Program-made: the position numbers and the translations under genes
Origin: DAOUMF01 sp034411955
Lineage (GTDB): Bacteria; Chloroflexota; Dehalococcoidia; SM23-28-2; RBG-16-64-32
Length of the DNA: 9,324 nt
Direction of reading: 5' to 3'
NCBI GenBank assembly: GCA_034411955.1
Contig: DAOUMF010000134.1
Location: forward strand, 1-9,324
The notes under the pieces: model-generated
Database searches by the model: none
What the model saw: the letters and a program-made list of their open reading frames with translations, nothing else
Told to the model about the DNA's origin: nothing
Shown here: positions 1-6,339 of the stretch, piece after piece
Position numbering within the stretch: position 1 is the stretch's first letter
How the letters are laid out: each line of letters opens with the position of its first letter

Positions 1-1209
1 GACAATGTCCACCTGCCCCTCGATGTCGTCGCGGAAGAAGTCGCGGCTGCCCACGTAGGCCAGGATCTCCCCGGTGCCCGTGCGGAGGGCCACTAGGGCC
101 CCGTTGTGCCCGCCGAACGTCTCCTCCTTCTGGCTGATGATGTCTTCCACTATCCCCTCGCCTATGCGCTGGAGGCCCATGTCCACGGAGGTGGTTATGC
201 GCAAGCCGCCCTGGGACACCACCTTTTCGCAGGACAAGCCGCCCGGAGGATCGAACAACCCCTTCTCGCACATCTTCCGCACCTGGTCCTCGACGTAGAA
301 CACGAAGTGGGGGGCCTTGATGTAGAAGCCGAGCGTGCTGTACGTCAGCTTTTCGGCTGCCGCGGCCTTAGCCTCGGCCTCGGTGATGTAGCCGTGCTTG
401 ACCATTAAGTCCAGCACTTCCTGCTGGCGCGCCTTCGCCCGCTTCAGGTTGTCGGGTACCACCGGAGTGTAACGCCCGGGCGCTTGCGGTATCCCCGCCA
501 GCATTGCGGCCTGAGCAAGCGACAGGTCGCTGGCGGGAATGCCGAAGTAGCGCTGGGCGGCTGCTTCCACACCATAGGCGAAGTTCCCATAGTATATCGT
601 GTTCAGGTACCACTCCAGGATCTGGTCGTCGGAGTACTCGCGCTTCAGCTCCAGGGCGATCACCGTCTCCTTGACCTTGCGCTCGATGCGGCGGTCGAAC
701 CGTTCCTCCCGCTCGATGTAGACGTTTTTCACCAACTGCTGGGTGATGGAGCTGCCGCCGCTACCCTCGAACCAGCCCGGGCCGAAGGGTGTGAGGTTCT
801 CCATGACCGCGCGGGCCAGCCCCTTGAAGTTCACTCCCGGGTTGCTGTAGAAGCTCGCGTCCTCCGTGGAAACGGTGGCGTCGATCATGTATTGCGATAT
901 CTCCTCCAGGGGCACCGGATCCTGCAGGCCGCCCAACGGATCGATGTATTCGTACAGGAACTCACCGTTGCGGTCGTAGGCGATGCTGGTGCCGATGACG
1001 GAGCTAGCGATGGCTTCCTCCGGAGGCAGGAGGTCATGGGCGTAGCTGCGGTAGATGAGGAACCCGAATACGCCGACGGTCACCAGGCCGCCCAGGAAGG
1101 CGACCAGCGCCATGCTCAAAAGCCAGTGCCAGCGGGAGCGCACCAGGCGTCTGCGCTGGGAGGCCGCCCGCTTCACGCGGTTTCGCCTGTACCTGTAAAC
1201 CCGTGCCAC
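1..1209 (-). CDS. Class A penicillin-binding protein (PBP1A type), N-terminal 403 residues, cut by window edge
   Basis: A bifunctional peptidoglycan glycosyltransferase/transpeptidase anchored in the cytoplasmic membrane. My translation gives a basic N-terminus (residues 1-26), one membrane helix at about 29-53, then a complete GT51 domain. Its motifs are in order: TEDASFYSNPG with catalytic Glu116, GGSSITQQLVKN (151-162), RKVKE (177-181), ILEWYLNTIYYG (197-208) and QRYFG (219-223) leading to AAMLAGIPQAP. The linker to the transpeptidase domain starts near residue 340 (GGLRITTSVD, then GEILAYVGSRDFF). The serine active site (SxxK) lies beyond position 1, so transpeptidase activity cannot be judged here. 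GTG at 1209-1207 is the first possible start after an in-frame TAG at 1230-1228; an AGAAGG lies 12 bases upstream, rather far, and a second GTG is codon 12. It follows the methyltransferase stop by 7 bases, so they are probably co-transcribed. Family assignment is near certain; the start is less so. Confidence 0.95.
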   Translation of the reverse strand, partial: MARVYRYRRNRVKRAASQRRRLVRSRWHWLLSMALVAFLGGLVTVGVFGFLIYRSYAHDLLPPEEAIASSVIGTSIAYDRNGEFLYEYIDPLGGLQDPVPLEEISQYMIDATVSTEDASFYSNPGVNFKGLARAVMENLTPFGPGWFEGSGGSSITQQLVKNVYIEREERFDRRIERKVKETVIALELKREYSDDQILEWYLNTIYYGNFAYGVEAAAQRYFGIPASDLSLAQAAMLAGIPQAPGRYTPVVPDNLKRAKARQQEVLDLMVKHGYITEAEAKAAAAEKLTYSTLGFYIKAPHFVFYVEDQVRKMCEKGLFDPPGGLSCEKVVSQGGLRITTSVDMGLQRIGEGIVEDIISQKEETFGGHNGALVALRTGTGEILAYVGSRDFFRDDIEGQVDIV

Positions 1210-1216
1210 AGAGAGA

Positions 1217-1960
1217 TCAGACCTTCTCTAGTACAACGAAGTGCGATAGCCCGAAGATTCGCAGCGGAGTGCGCTCCACCGGCTGTAGTACCGCCCGCAG
1301 CACCCGACCCAACAAGGGACGCCGCCCCGCCACGTGGTCAAACCCGGGGAACACGTAGGTGTGCAGCCGCTCCCGGAGGCCGGCCCGGCGGTACAGCCGC
1401 CGCAGATCCCCGTGCGTGTACGCCCTGGCATGAGGCACCAGCCAGTTGCGGGCGGCGTCCGGCAGCCAGTTCACCAGCGGCACGTTTCCGAACACGTACC
1501 GCCTCCCGAGGAACACGCCGTGCGTCTCGAACGGGTACAGCCGGTTAGGGCAGAAGATCACCACTCTGCCGTCCGGCCTCAGCACGCGCCCCACCTCCCG
1601 CAGCGTCGCCAGGTCATCCGTCACATGCTCGATGACCTCGTGCAGCAGCACCACATCGAAGCTGCCGTCCCCGAAAGGGAGGTACTCGCCCACGGAGAGC
1701 GCCAGGTTCGGCACCTCCTCGGACCCCCGCCGCACGCGCTCTGCGTCGATGTCCACCCCGCACACATCCCGAGAGAACTCCCGCAGTCGCCTGACGAACT
1801 CCCCCACCCCACAGCCGACGTCCAGTATGCGCTTCCCCTCCAGCGGCACCTCCCTTCGCAACATCTCCAGCCGCCGCTCCAGCCCCCGCGTCCATATCTG
1901 GCTGGGATGACCCAGAGAGGCCCGCTTATCCACCGTCTCCACGGCCCGCTGCCAGCTCAC
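1217..1960 (-). CDS. Class I SAM-dependent methyltransferase (Methyltransf_11 type)
   Basis: A 247-residue soluble methyltransferase of unknown substrate. The SAM-binding motif I is ILDVGCGVGEF (residues 45-55), the ribose-binding acidic residue is in VCGVDID (66-72, Asp70), and the post-I/II motif is LPFGDGSFDVVLLHEVIEHV (94-113), typical of the UbiE/Methyltransf_11 branch. VGRVLRPDGRVVIFCPN forms motif III. The C-terminal third is rich in Arg and aromatic residues (for example YTHGDLRRLYRRAG) and probably forms the substrate lid. The start is GTG at 1960-1958: an AGGA lies 9 bases upstream and an in-frame stop follows at 2002-2000. It lies just upstream of a cell-wall PBP gene in the same orientation, which might hint at a lipid, glycan or envelope substrate, but that is only context. 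Function class is certain, substrate unknown. Confidence 0.92.
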   Translation of the reverse strand: MSWQRAVETVDKRASLGHPSQIWTRGLERRLEMLRREVPLEGKRILDVGCGVGEFVRRLREFSRDVCGVDIDAERVRRGSEEVPNLALSVGEYLPFGDGSFDVVLLHEVIEHVTDDLATLREVGRVLRPDGRVVIFCPNRLYPFETHGVFLGRRYVFGNVPLVNWLPDAARNWLVPHARAYTHGDLRRLYRRAGLRERLHTYVFPGFDHVAGRRPLLGRVLRAVLQPVERTPLRIFGLSHFVVLEKV

Positions 1961-1992
1961 TGCAAACCATCCTATCAGGGTATCTAGGCCGA

Positions 1993-2008
1993 CCTGCCGC
2001 TAGGCAGG
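1993..2008. repeat. Small inverted repeat in the divergent spacer
   Basis: CCTGCC (1993-1998) and GGCAGG (2003-2008) form a perfect 6-bp stem with a GCTA loop. It lies between the leftward methyltransferase gene and the rightward gatC promoter, upstream of both probable transcript starts on the gatC side. It could be an operator or part of the methyltransferase leader; there is no T-run to suggest a terminator. Confidence 0.4.
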
Positions 2009-2043
2009 CGCGCAGGCACCGGCCTTTCTGTAAAACGTCACGC

Positions 2044-2052
2044 TGCTATAAT
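2044..2052 (+). promoter_or_regulatory. Extended -10 promoter for gatCA
   Basis: TGC followed by TATAAT (2047-2052) is a perfect sigma70-type -10 hexamer with the extended TGn motif. No good -35 exists 16-18 bases upstream (CTTTCT/TTTCTG only), which extended -10 promoters tolerate. A transcript from about 2059 would have a 35-base leader carrying the gatC ribosome binding site. Confidence 0.65.
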
Positions 2053-2080
2053 GGTTTCCAACCTACCGCATATCGACCGC

Positions 2081-2086
2081 AGGAGG
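2081..2086 (+). promoter_or_regulatory. Strong ribosome binding site that decides the TTG start of gatC
   Basis: AGGAGG lies 7 bases before TTG at 2094-2096. The following bases make a self-complementary stretch, AGGAGGGCTCCT (2081-2092), so AGGA could pair with TCCT over a 4-base loop and partly hide the site. There is no ATG or GTG in frame near it. Confidence 0.75.
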
Positions 2087-2093
2087 GCTCCTC

Positions 2094-2381
2094 TTGTCCC
2101 TCACCCCGGAAGAAGTCAGACACATCGCCCGACTGGCCCGCGTCGGCCTGAGCGAGGACGACGTGGCCCGCTTCCAGGACCAGCTCTCCCAGATCCTGGA
2201 CTACTTCCAGCGCCTTCAGGAAGTGGACACGGAGAACGTCCCACCCACCGCCCACACCCTGGCCATGCACAACGTCATGCGCGACGATGAGCCCCATCCC
2301 TCCTTCGACAAAGACGATATCCTGGCCAACGCCCCTCAGCGCGAGGGTGACCTCTTCCGCGTTCGCGCAGTGCTTGAATGA
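2094..2381 (+). CDS. gatC: Asp-tRNA(Asn)/Glu-tRNA(Gln) amidotransferase subunit C
   Basis: The small subunit of the GatCAB complex, which converts Glu-tRNA(Gln) and/or Asp-tRNA(Asn) to the amidated forms in the cytoplasm; GatC wraps round the GatA-GatB interface and stabilises it. The 95-residue product has the family length and pattern: N-terminal helix LTPEEVRHIARLARVGLSE (3-21), second helix ending LDYFQRLQEVDT (35-46), then the extended segment VPPTAH, MRDDE and NAPQREGDLFRV before the end. Start is a TTG supported by AGGAGG 7 bases upstream. It overlaps gatA by ATGA, giving translational coupling. gatB, the third subunit, is not in the window, so it must be encoded elsewhere. Confidence 0.96.
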   Translation: MSLTPEEVRHIARLARVGLSEDDVARFQDQLSQILDYFQRLQEVDTENVPPTAHTLAMHNVMRDDEPHPSFDKDDILANAPQREGDLFRVRAVLE

Positions 2382-3859
2382 CAGCCGAACCCCTGCACTG
2401 GCTCACCGTCGCCGAGGCCGCCGACCTCCTCGCCCATCGCGAGGTGTCATCGGTGGAACTCACCCGCGCCGCCCTGGAGCGCATCGGCGCCCTCGATGAC
2501 CGCATCCACGCCTTCCTCACCCTCACCGAGGAGGAGGCGCTGGCCCAAGCCCGCGCCGCCGACCAGCGCATCGCCGCCGGCGACGCCGGCCCTCTCACCG
2601 GCATCCCGGCCGCCATCAAGGACGTGATCTGCACTAAGAGCGTCCGCACCACCTGCGGCTCCCGCATCCTGGAGAGCTTCATCCCGCCCTACGACGCCTT
2701 CGTGATGGAGCGACTCAGGGAAGCCGGCCTGGTGATGGTGGGCAAGGTGAACATGGACGAGTTCGCTATGGGCTCATCAGGCGAGAACTCCGCCTTCGGG
2801 CCAACCCGAAACCCCTGGGCCCTGGACCGCGTCCCCGGCGGCTCCTCCTCCGGCTCCGCCGCCGCCATCGCAGCCGGCTTCGCCTTCTACGCCCTCGGCT
2901 CCGATACCGGCGGCTCCATCCGCCAGCCTGCCTCCCTCACCGGCGTCGTCGGCCTCAAGCCCACCTACGGCCGCGTCTCCCGCTTCGGCCTCGTCGCCTT
3001 CGGCTCCTCCCTGGACCAGATCGGCCCCTTCACCCGCTCCGTCCGCGACGCCGCCCTCATCCTCCACGCCATCGCCGGCCACGACCCCCGCGACGCCACC
3101 TCCGCCCCCATGGACGTCCCCGCCGTCACCGACGCCCTCACGTCCGACCTGCGCGGCCTGCGCATCGGCGTCCCCCGCGAGTACTTCGTCGAGGGAATGG
3201 ACGAAGACGTCCGCCAGGCTGTCGACGCCGCCATCGACGAGATGCAGCGCCTCGGCGCCGAGGTGGACCGCGAGGTCTCCCTCCCCTCCACCGACCACGC
3301 CCTCGCCGTCTACTACATCATCGCCCCCTCCGAAGCGTCCGCTAACCTGGCCCGCTACGACGGCGTCAAGTACGGCTACTCCTACACCGAAGGCCAGAGC
3401 ATGTGGGACAACATGGAGAAGACCCGCCAGTTCGGCTTCGGCGACGAGGTGAAGCGGCGCATCATGCTGGGCACCTACGCCCTCTCCGCCGGCTACTACG
3501 ACGCCTACTACCTCAAGGCCCAGAAAGTGCGCACCCTCATCCGCCGCGAGTTCGACGCCGCCTTCCAGGACCACGACGTCCTGGTGACGCCGGTCTCCCC
3601 CACGCCTGCCTTCAAGCTGGGCGAGAAGGTGGACGACCCCCTTCAGATGTACCTCAGCGACGTCTGCACCATCCCCGTCAACATCGCCGGCCTGCCGGGC
3701 ATCTCCGTCCCCTGCGGCTTCAGCCAGGCGGACGACGGCTCCAAGCTCCCCGTCGGCGTCCAGATCCTCGCCAAGCCCTTCGACGAGCCCACGATGTTCC
3801 GCGTCGCCCACGCCTACGAGCAGGCCACCGACTGGCACACGCAGCACCCAGAGCTGTAG
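2378..3859 (+). CDS. gatA: Asp-tRNA(Asn)/Glu-tRNA(Gln) amidotransferase subunit A
   Basis: The glutaminase subunit of GatCAB: it hydrolyses glutamine and the ammonia is channelled to GatB. The 493-residue length is usual. It is an amidase-signature enzyme with an intact Ser-cisSer-Lys triad: Lys81 in GIPAAIKDVI, Ser156 in PGGSSSGSAAAIAAG, and nucleophile Ser180 in GSDTGGSIRQPAS. These lie two residues after the known Staphylococcus aureus GatA positions (79, 154, 178). The C-terminal part, with YYLKAQKVRTLIRREF and the substrate-side TIPVNIAGLPGISVPCG, is also typical of GatA rather than other amidases. ATG overlaps the gatC stop (ATGA). After the TAG at 3857-3859 there is no clear terminator; transcription may run into the repeat block downstream. 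Confidence 0.97.
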   Translation: MTAEPLHWLTVAEAADLLAHREVSSVELTRAALERIGALDDRIHAFLTLTEEEALAQARAADQRIAAGDAGPLTGIPAAIKDVICTKSVRTTCGSRILESFIPPYDAFVMERLREAGLVMVGKVNMDEFAMGSSGENSAFGPTRNPWALDRVPGGSSSGSAAAIAAGFAFYALGSDTGGSIRQPASLTGVVGLKPTYGRVSRFGLVAFGSSLDQIGPFTRSVRDAALILHAIAGHDPRDATSAPMDVPAVTDALTSDLRGLRIGVPREYFVEGMDEDVRQAVDAAIDEMQRLGAEVDREVSLPSTDHALAVYYIIAPSEASANLARYDGVKYGYSYTEGQSMWDNMEKTRQFGFGDEVKRRIMLGTYALSAGYYDAYYLKAQKVRTLIRREFDAAFQDHDVLVTPVSPTPAFKLGEKVDDPLQMYLSDVCTIPVNIAGLPGISVPCGFSQADDGSKLPVGVQILAKPFDEPTMFRVAHAYEQATDWHTQHPEL

Positions 3860-3866
3860 CGGAACC

Positions 3867-3986
3867 GTGGGCTGGCGCTCCGCCCTCAACGGCGACCCCC
3901 TGCCCTGGCTCCTGGAGCCGGATGACCCCTCCGTCCGCGACTTGGCCTTGCGCGCCCTCCGCGTCCTGAAGGCGGTGAGAGAATGA
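3867..3986 (+). CDS. 39-residue ORF resembling the N-terminus of a HEAT-like or prenyltransferase-like family; probable gene remnant
   Basis: From GTG at 3867 the frame reads a 39-residue peptide containing NGDPLPWLLEPDDPSVRDLA, then LRALRVLKAVRE and TGA at 3984-3986. The LLEPDDPSVR-ALR pattern resembles the start of larger proteins with HEAT- or squalene-cyclase-like repeats in which LLE-D-PSVRYLALR recurs; this is from memory and not verified. It begins 7 bases after the gatA stop and its stop overlaps the ATG of the truncated aldolase copy (ATGA), the same geometry as the real couples in this window. That suggests it once belonged to an operon with that copy, and that it may be an internally deleted remnant. 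It could instead be a chance frame, since C-rich sequence gives many open frames. No good ribosome binding site is seen. Confidence 0.4.
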   Translation: MGWRSALNGDPLPWLLEPDDPSVRDLALRALRVLKAVRE

Positions 3987-4177
3987 CTCGCCCCCACACC
4001 ATCGCCGACATCCCCACTCCCGCCCTGCTCGTAGACGTGCCCACCATGGAGGGTAACATCCGCCGCATGGCCAAAGCGTTCGTGCTGAGCTTGTCGAAGC
4101 ACGCTCAAAGGCACCGCGGACAATCCGCTCACGCTGAGCCTGTCCTGAGCGCAGTCGAAGGGCCTGTCGAAGCGTGA
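3983..4177 (+). pseudogene. Truncated duplicate of the D-threonine-aldolase-like gene, running into a repeat block
   Basis: The first 29 codons (3983-4069) match codons 1-29 of the intact gene at 4316: I count 78 of 87 bases identical, and the peptide MTRPHTIADIPTPALLVDVP differs from the intact copy mainly by His/Arg, Ile/Val and, just after, Thr/Ala and Gly/Arg. Similarity stops by 4070-4076, exactly where the hairpin block begins at 4077. From there the frame simply translates repeat DNA (KAFVLSLSKHAQ, AEPVLSAVEGPVEA) to a TGA at 4175-4177. All catalytic residues, including the PLP lysine region (RPHFKAHK in the intact copy), are missing, so it cannot be an enzyme. The 9 differences show the duplication is not recent, or came from a diverged paralogue. 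Confidence 0.85.
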
Positions 4178-4278
4178 TCCACCAGAGGGAAGCTGGTCGC
4201 ACGGATCAGAACGCTCGGTCTTCGGCGAGTTCAGCCCGAGCGAACAAAGTTCGTCCTTCGACAGGCTCAGGACGAACG
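4077..4278. repeat. 202-base block of tiled palindromes with 23-base inverted ends (MITE-like or REP/BIME-like)
   Basis: The two ends, 4077-4099 and 4256-4278, are inverted copies matching at 21 of 23 positions (CGTTCGT-GCTGAGC at the left, GCTCAG-GACGAACG at the right). Between them hairpins follow one another: 4081-4103 (CGTGCT/AGCACG), 4116-4128 (GCGGA/TCCGC), 4130-4176 (CACGCT/AGCGTG), 4175-4208 (TGATCC then ACCAG, paired with CTGGT and GGATCA across a 5-base bulge), 4212-4242 (CGCTCGG/CCGAGCG), 4241-4253 (CGAAC/GTTCG) and 4249-4277 (GTTCGTCCT/AGGACGAAC, 11-base loop). No target-site duplication is evident and no transposase is encoded. It lies between the truncated and intact aldolase copies. 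It could be a non-autonomous mobile element or a cluster of separate REP-like units. Confidence 0.85.
4134..4164 (+). repeat. Repeat unit, copy 1 (31 bases, identical to 6576-6606)
   Basis: Starts CTGAGCCTGTCCTGAGCGCA and ends GTCGAAGGGCC. All 31 bases recur at 6576-6606 in the same orientation. It is the centre of the 4130-4176 hairpin inside the larger block. Confidence 0.95.
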
Positions 4279-4289
4279 GTTGCGCAACC
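4278..4289. promoter_or_regulatory. 12-base perfect palindrome upstream of the aldolase-like gene
   Basis: GGTTGCGCAACC is its own reverse complement and lies 26 bases before the ATG at 4316, touching the right end of the repeat block. It could be an operator for the downstream gene or simply the outermost piece of the repeat. No clear -10 is seen between it and the gene. Confidence 0.35.
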
Positions 4290-4315
4290 CACCACCACGG
4301 GGCAAACTCTAGACC

Positions 4316-5410
4316 ATGACCCGCCCCCGCACGGTCGCTGACATCCCCACTCCCGCCCTGCTCGTGGACGTGCCCGCCATGGAGCGCAACATCCGCCGCA
4401 TGGCGGAGTTCTTCGCCGATGGGCCGTGCAAGCTGCGGCCCCACTTCAAGGCGCACAAGACCCCGGAGATCGCCCGCCGCCAGCTCGCCGCCGGCTCCTG
4501 CACCGGCCTCACCTGCGCCACCGTCTCCGAGGCCGAAGTCGCCGCCGCCTTCTGCGACGACATCCTCATCGCCAACCAGGTCCTTGGCCCCGGCAAGGCG
4601 TCCCGCGTCGCCGCCCTCGCCCCGCGCATCGATATCAAGGTGGCCGTCGACTCCCAAGCCGCCCTCCAGGACATCGCCGCCGCCAGCGACGCTGCCGTCG
4701 AAATCGGCGTCCTCGTTGAAGTTGCCGCTGGATTCCGCTGCGGCGTCCGCCCGGGCGAGGAGGCGCTGGCCCTGGCCCGGCGGGTTGCCGAGCCCAAGGG
4801 GCTCGCCCTCCGCGGCGTGATGGGCTATGAGGGCCACGTCGTCGGCATCGAGGACCGCGCCCAGCGTGAGGCTGCCACCCGCCAGGCCATGGAGCGAGTC
4901 CTCTCCACCGTCCGCATGATCCGAGACGCAGGGCTGCCCTGCGACATCGTCAGCGCCGGCTCCACGGCCACCTTCGACATCACCGGTCGCCTCGACGGCG
5001 TCACCGAGATTCAGGCCGGCTCCTACGTCCTCATGGACACCGCCTACGCCAAGCTGGACATCCCCTTCGAGCAGGCCCTCTCGGTGCTCGGCAGCGTCCT
5101 CAGCCGCCCCAACCCGGCCCTCTGCATCGCCGATTGCGGCCACAAGTCATGCACGATGGACCACGGCTATCCCCTCGTCAGGAGCCTCAAGGACGCCAGG
5201 GTGATCTTCCTCAGCGACGAGCACGCGTTAATCACCGTACACCCGGACTCCGATGCCGGGCCAGGCGACCGCATCCAGCTCTGGCCCTCCCACATCGATC
5301 CCACCATCAACCTCCACGACGTCCTCTACGCCGTCGAAGGCGAAACCGTCGTCGATGTCTGGCCCGTCGCCGCCCGCGGCTACCCCGAGCAGCGAGAGCG
5401 GCAAGCGTAG
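4316..5410 (+). CDS. PLP- and metal-dependent D-threonine aldolase / D-serine dehydratase-like protein (alanine racemase-like fold)
   Basis: A 364-residue fold-type III PLP enzyme of the D-threonine aldolase / 3-hydroxy-D-aspartate aldolase / DSD1 family, probably cleaving or dehydrating D-beta-hydroxy amino acids in the cytoplasm. It begins IPTPALLVDVPAMERNI, as the family does. RPHFKAHKT (41-49) carries the PLP lysine, probably Lys45. The barrel continues with GVLVEVAAGFRCGV, GVMGYEGHV and VSAGSTATFD to the phosphate-binding EIQAGSYVLMDTAY. The C-terminal beta domain has SDEHALI and PSHIDPTINLHD; His326-x-Asp328 matches the His-x-Asp metal site known in bacterial D-threonine aldolases, whereas DSD1 D-serine dehydratases usually have His-x-Cys. 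This favours an aldolase. The start is supported by alignment with the truncated upstream copy; no good ribosome binding site is visible. The exact substrate cannot be read from sequence. Confidence 0.88.
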   Translation: MTRPRTVADIPTPALLVDVPAMERNIRRMAEFFADGPCKLRPHFKAHKTPEIARRQLAAGSCTGLTCATVSEAEVAAAFCDDILIANQVLGPGKASRVAALAPRIDIKVAVDSQAALQDIAAASDAAVEIGVLVEVAAGFRCGVRPGEEALALARRVAEPKGLALRGVMGYEGHVVGIEDRAQREAATRQAMERVLSTVRMIRDAGLPCDIVSAGSTATFDITGRLDGVTEIQAGSYVLMDTAYAKLDIPFEQALSVLGSVLSRPNPALCIADCGHKSCTMDHGYPLVRSLKDARVIFLSDEHALITVHPDSDAGPGDRIQLWPSHIDPTINLHDVLYAVEGETVVDVWPVAARGYPEQRERQA

Positions 5411-5412
5411 CC

Positions 5413-5425
5413 GGAGGTTCCCTCC
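5413..5425 (+). other. Short hairpin just after the aldolase-like gene
   Basis: GGAGG (5413-5417), TTC loop, CCTCC (5421-5425): a perfect 5-bp stem three bases after the TAG. It is short and has no following T-run, so a terminator role is doubtful. Confidence 0.25.
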
Positions 5426-5441
5426 CGCGCCCACGAACGAT

Positions 5442-5447
5442 TACAAT
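5442..5447 (+). promoter_or_regulatory. Candidate -10 element for the second methyltransferase gene
   Basis: TACAAT matches the -10 consensus at five of six bases. An 18-base spacer separates it from TTCCCT (5418-5423), a weak -35 (three of six). A transcript from about 5454 would begin right at a GAGGCGG purine tract (5455-5461). Confidence 0.4.
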
Positions 5448-5493
5448 TCCACCTGAGGCGGATCAGCCTTTGGCTGAACGTACGACCCGCACC

Positions 5494-6309
5494 ATGAGCC
5501 AGACGAGCCCTAGCTACACGGCGGAGACGCTGGAGCGATACGCCCATTTCCTTCAGCGGACCAAGGAGATGGGCGTCGTCGGCCATCGCGGCGGCCTCAA
5601 GGCCACCCGCGACCTGCTCCAGATGTGCGACCTCCAGGCCGGTCAGCGCATCCTCGACATCGGCTGCGGCAGCGGCTACACCGCCTGCACCGCCGCCAAG
5701 CAGCATCACGCCTTCGTCGTGGCCGTCGACCTGGAGTCCCACCTGCTGGCCCGGGCCCGTGAGCGCACACGCCCCATGCGCCTGGCCGACAGCGTCGCCC
5801 TGGCCCGGGCGGACGCCCGCCGCCTGCCGTTCGCCGATGCCTCCTTCAGCGGCGTCATCTGCGAGTCCGTGCTGGGCTTCCTGGAGGACAAGACCAGCGC
5901 CGTGAAGGAGTTCCACCGTGTCCTCAAGACCGGAGGCTTCCTGGCCAACAACGAGGTCACCTTTCTGAAGCCCCCGCCTGAGGACTTCCTGGCCGCCATT
6001 CGCGGCGCCGCTCCCAGGGTGCCGGGCGCCCTCGCCGTCCCCGTGGACCCCCAGGATCACCAGCGGCTGCTGGAGGAGACCGGCTTCGCATCCGTAAATG
6101 TCGAGACCGGCGATGCCTCTGCCAGGCAGCAGACGCTGGACCAGCTCCAGATCGACGGCTTCCGCGCCCTCAAGCCGTTCTTCTCCTCGATTTTCGACCG
6201 CGAGATGCGAGACTCGGTATTCAGGCGGGAGATGGGCGAGGCCCAGCGGACCTTCGACGAGCACACCGGCTACGGCCTCTACTTCGCCCGCAAGCCGGCG
6301 GAGGCCTGA
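5494..6309 (+). CDS. Class I SAM-dependent methyltransferase (type 11)
   Basis: A 271-residue soluble methyltransferase of unknown substrate. An N-terminal helical cap includes YAHFLQRTKEMGVVGHRGG (16-34). The SAM-binding loop is ILDIGCGSGYT (53-63), the acidic ribose contact is in VAVDLE (Asp79), and ADARRLPFADASFSGVICES is the post-I/II region, followed by the motif III-like FHRVLKTGGFLANNEV. ATG at 5494 is chosen, but TTG at 5470-5472 is a real alternative that adds eight residues (MAERTTRT): the only purine-rich ribosome binding candidate, GAGGCGG at 5455-5461, lies 8 bases before that TTG and 32 before the ATG. The frame is open much further upstream (from 5134), but that part overlaps the aldolase gene and looks non-coding. 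It is not a close relative of the methyltransferase at 1217-1960; only the general SAM fold is shared. Confidence 0.9.
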   Translation: MSQTSPSYTAETLERYAHFLQRTKEMGVVGHRGGLKATRDLLQMCDLQAGQRILDIGCGSGYTACTAAKQHHAFVVAVDLESHLLARARERTRPMRLADSVALARADARRLPFADASFSGVICESVLGFLEDKTSAVKEFHRVLKTGGFLANNEVTFLKPPPEDFLAAIRGAAPRVPGALAVPVDPQDHQRLLEETGFASVNVETGDASARQQTLDQLQIDGFRALKPFFSSIFDREMRDSVFRREMGEAQRTFDEHTGYGLYFARKPAEA

Positions 6310-6339
6310 GCGGAACCCTAGCCAAAGCCAAACGCCCCT

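Noticed and set aside
484..1548. A 354-codon plus-strand open frame over the PBP and first methyltransferase
   Set aside because: Both minus-strand genes there have complete catalytic motifs; this frame crosses their boundary and matches no family I know.
1993..2008. Rho-independent terminator between the divergent units
   Set aside because: No gene ends here (both neighbours start here) and there is no T-run after the stem.
4077..4278. CRISPR array
   Set aside because: The repeats are palindromic units of different size and orientation with no regular spacers, and no cas gene is present.
2777..5143. A 788-codon open frame on the minus strand opposite gatA and the aldolase-like gene
   Set aside because: It is low-complexity (mostly Gly, Ala, Asp, Val, Glu), runs across two well-identified plus-strand genes and the repeat block, and follows from C-rich third positions in those genes.
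5134..5469. N-terminal extension of the second methyltransferase frame
   Set aside because: It is an Arg/Pro-rich shadow of the aldolase-like gene; the methyltransferase fold is complete without it.
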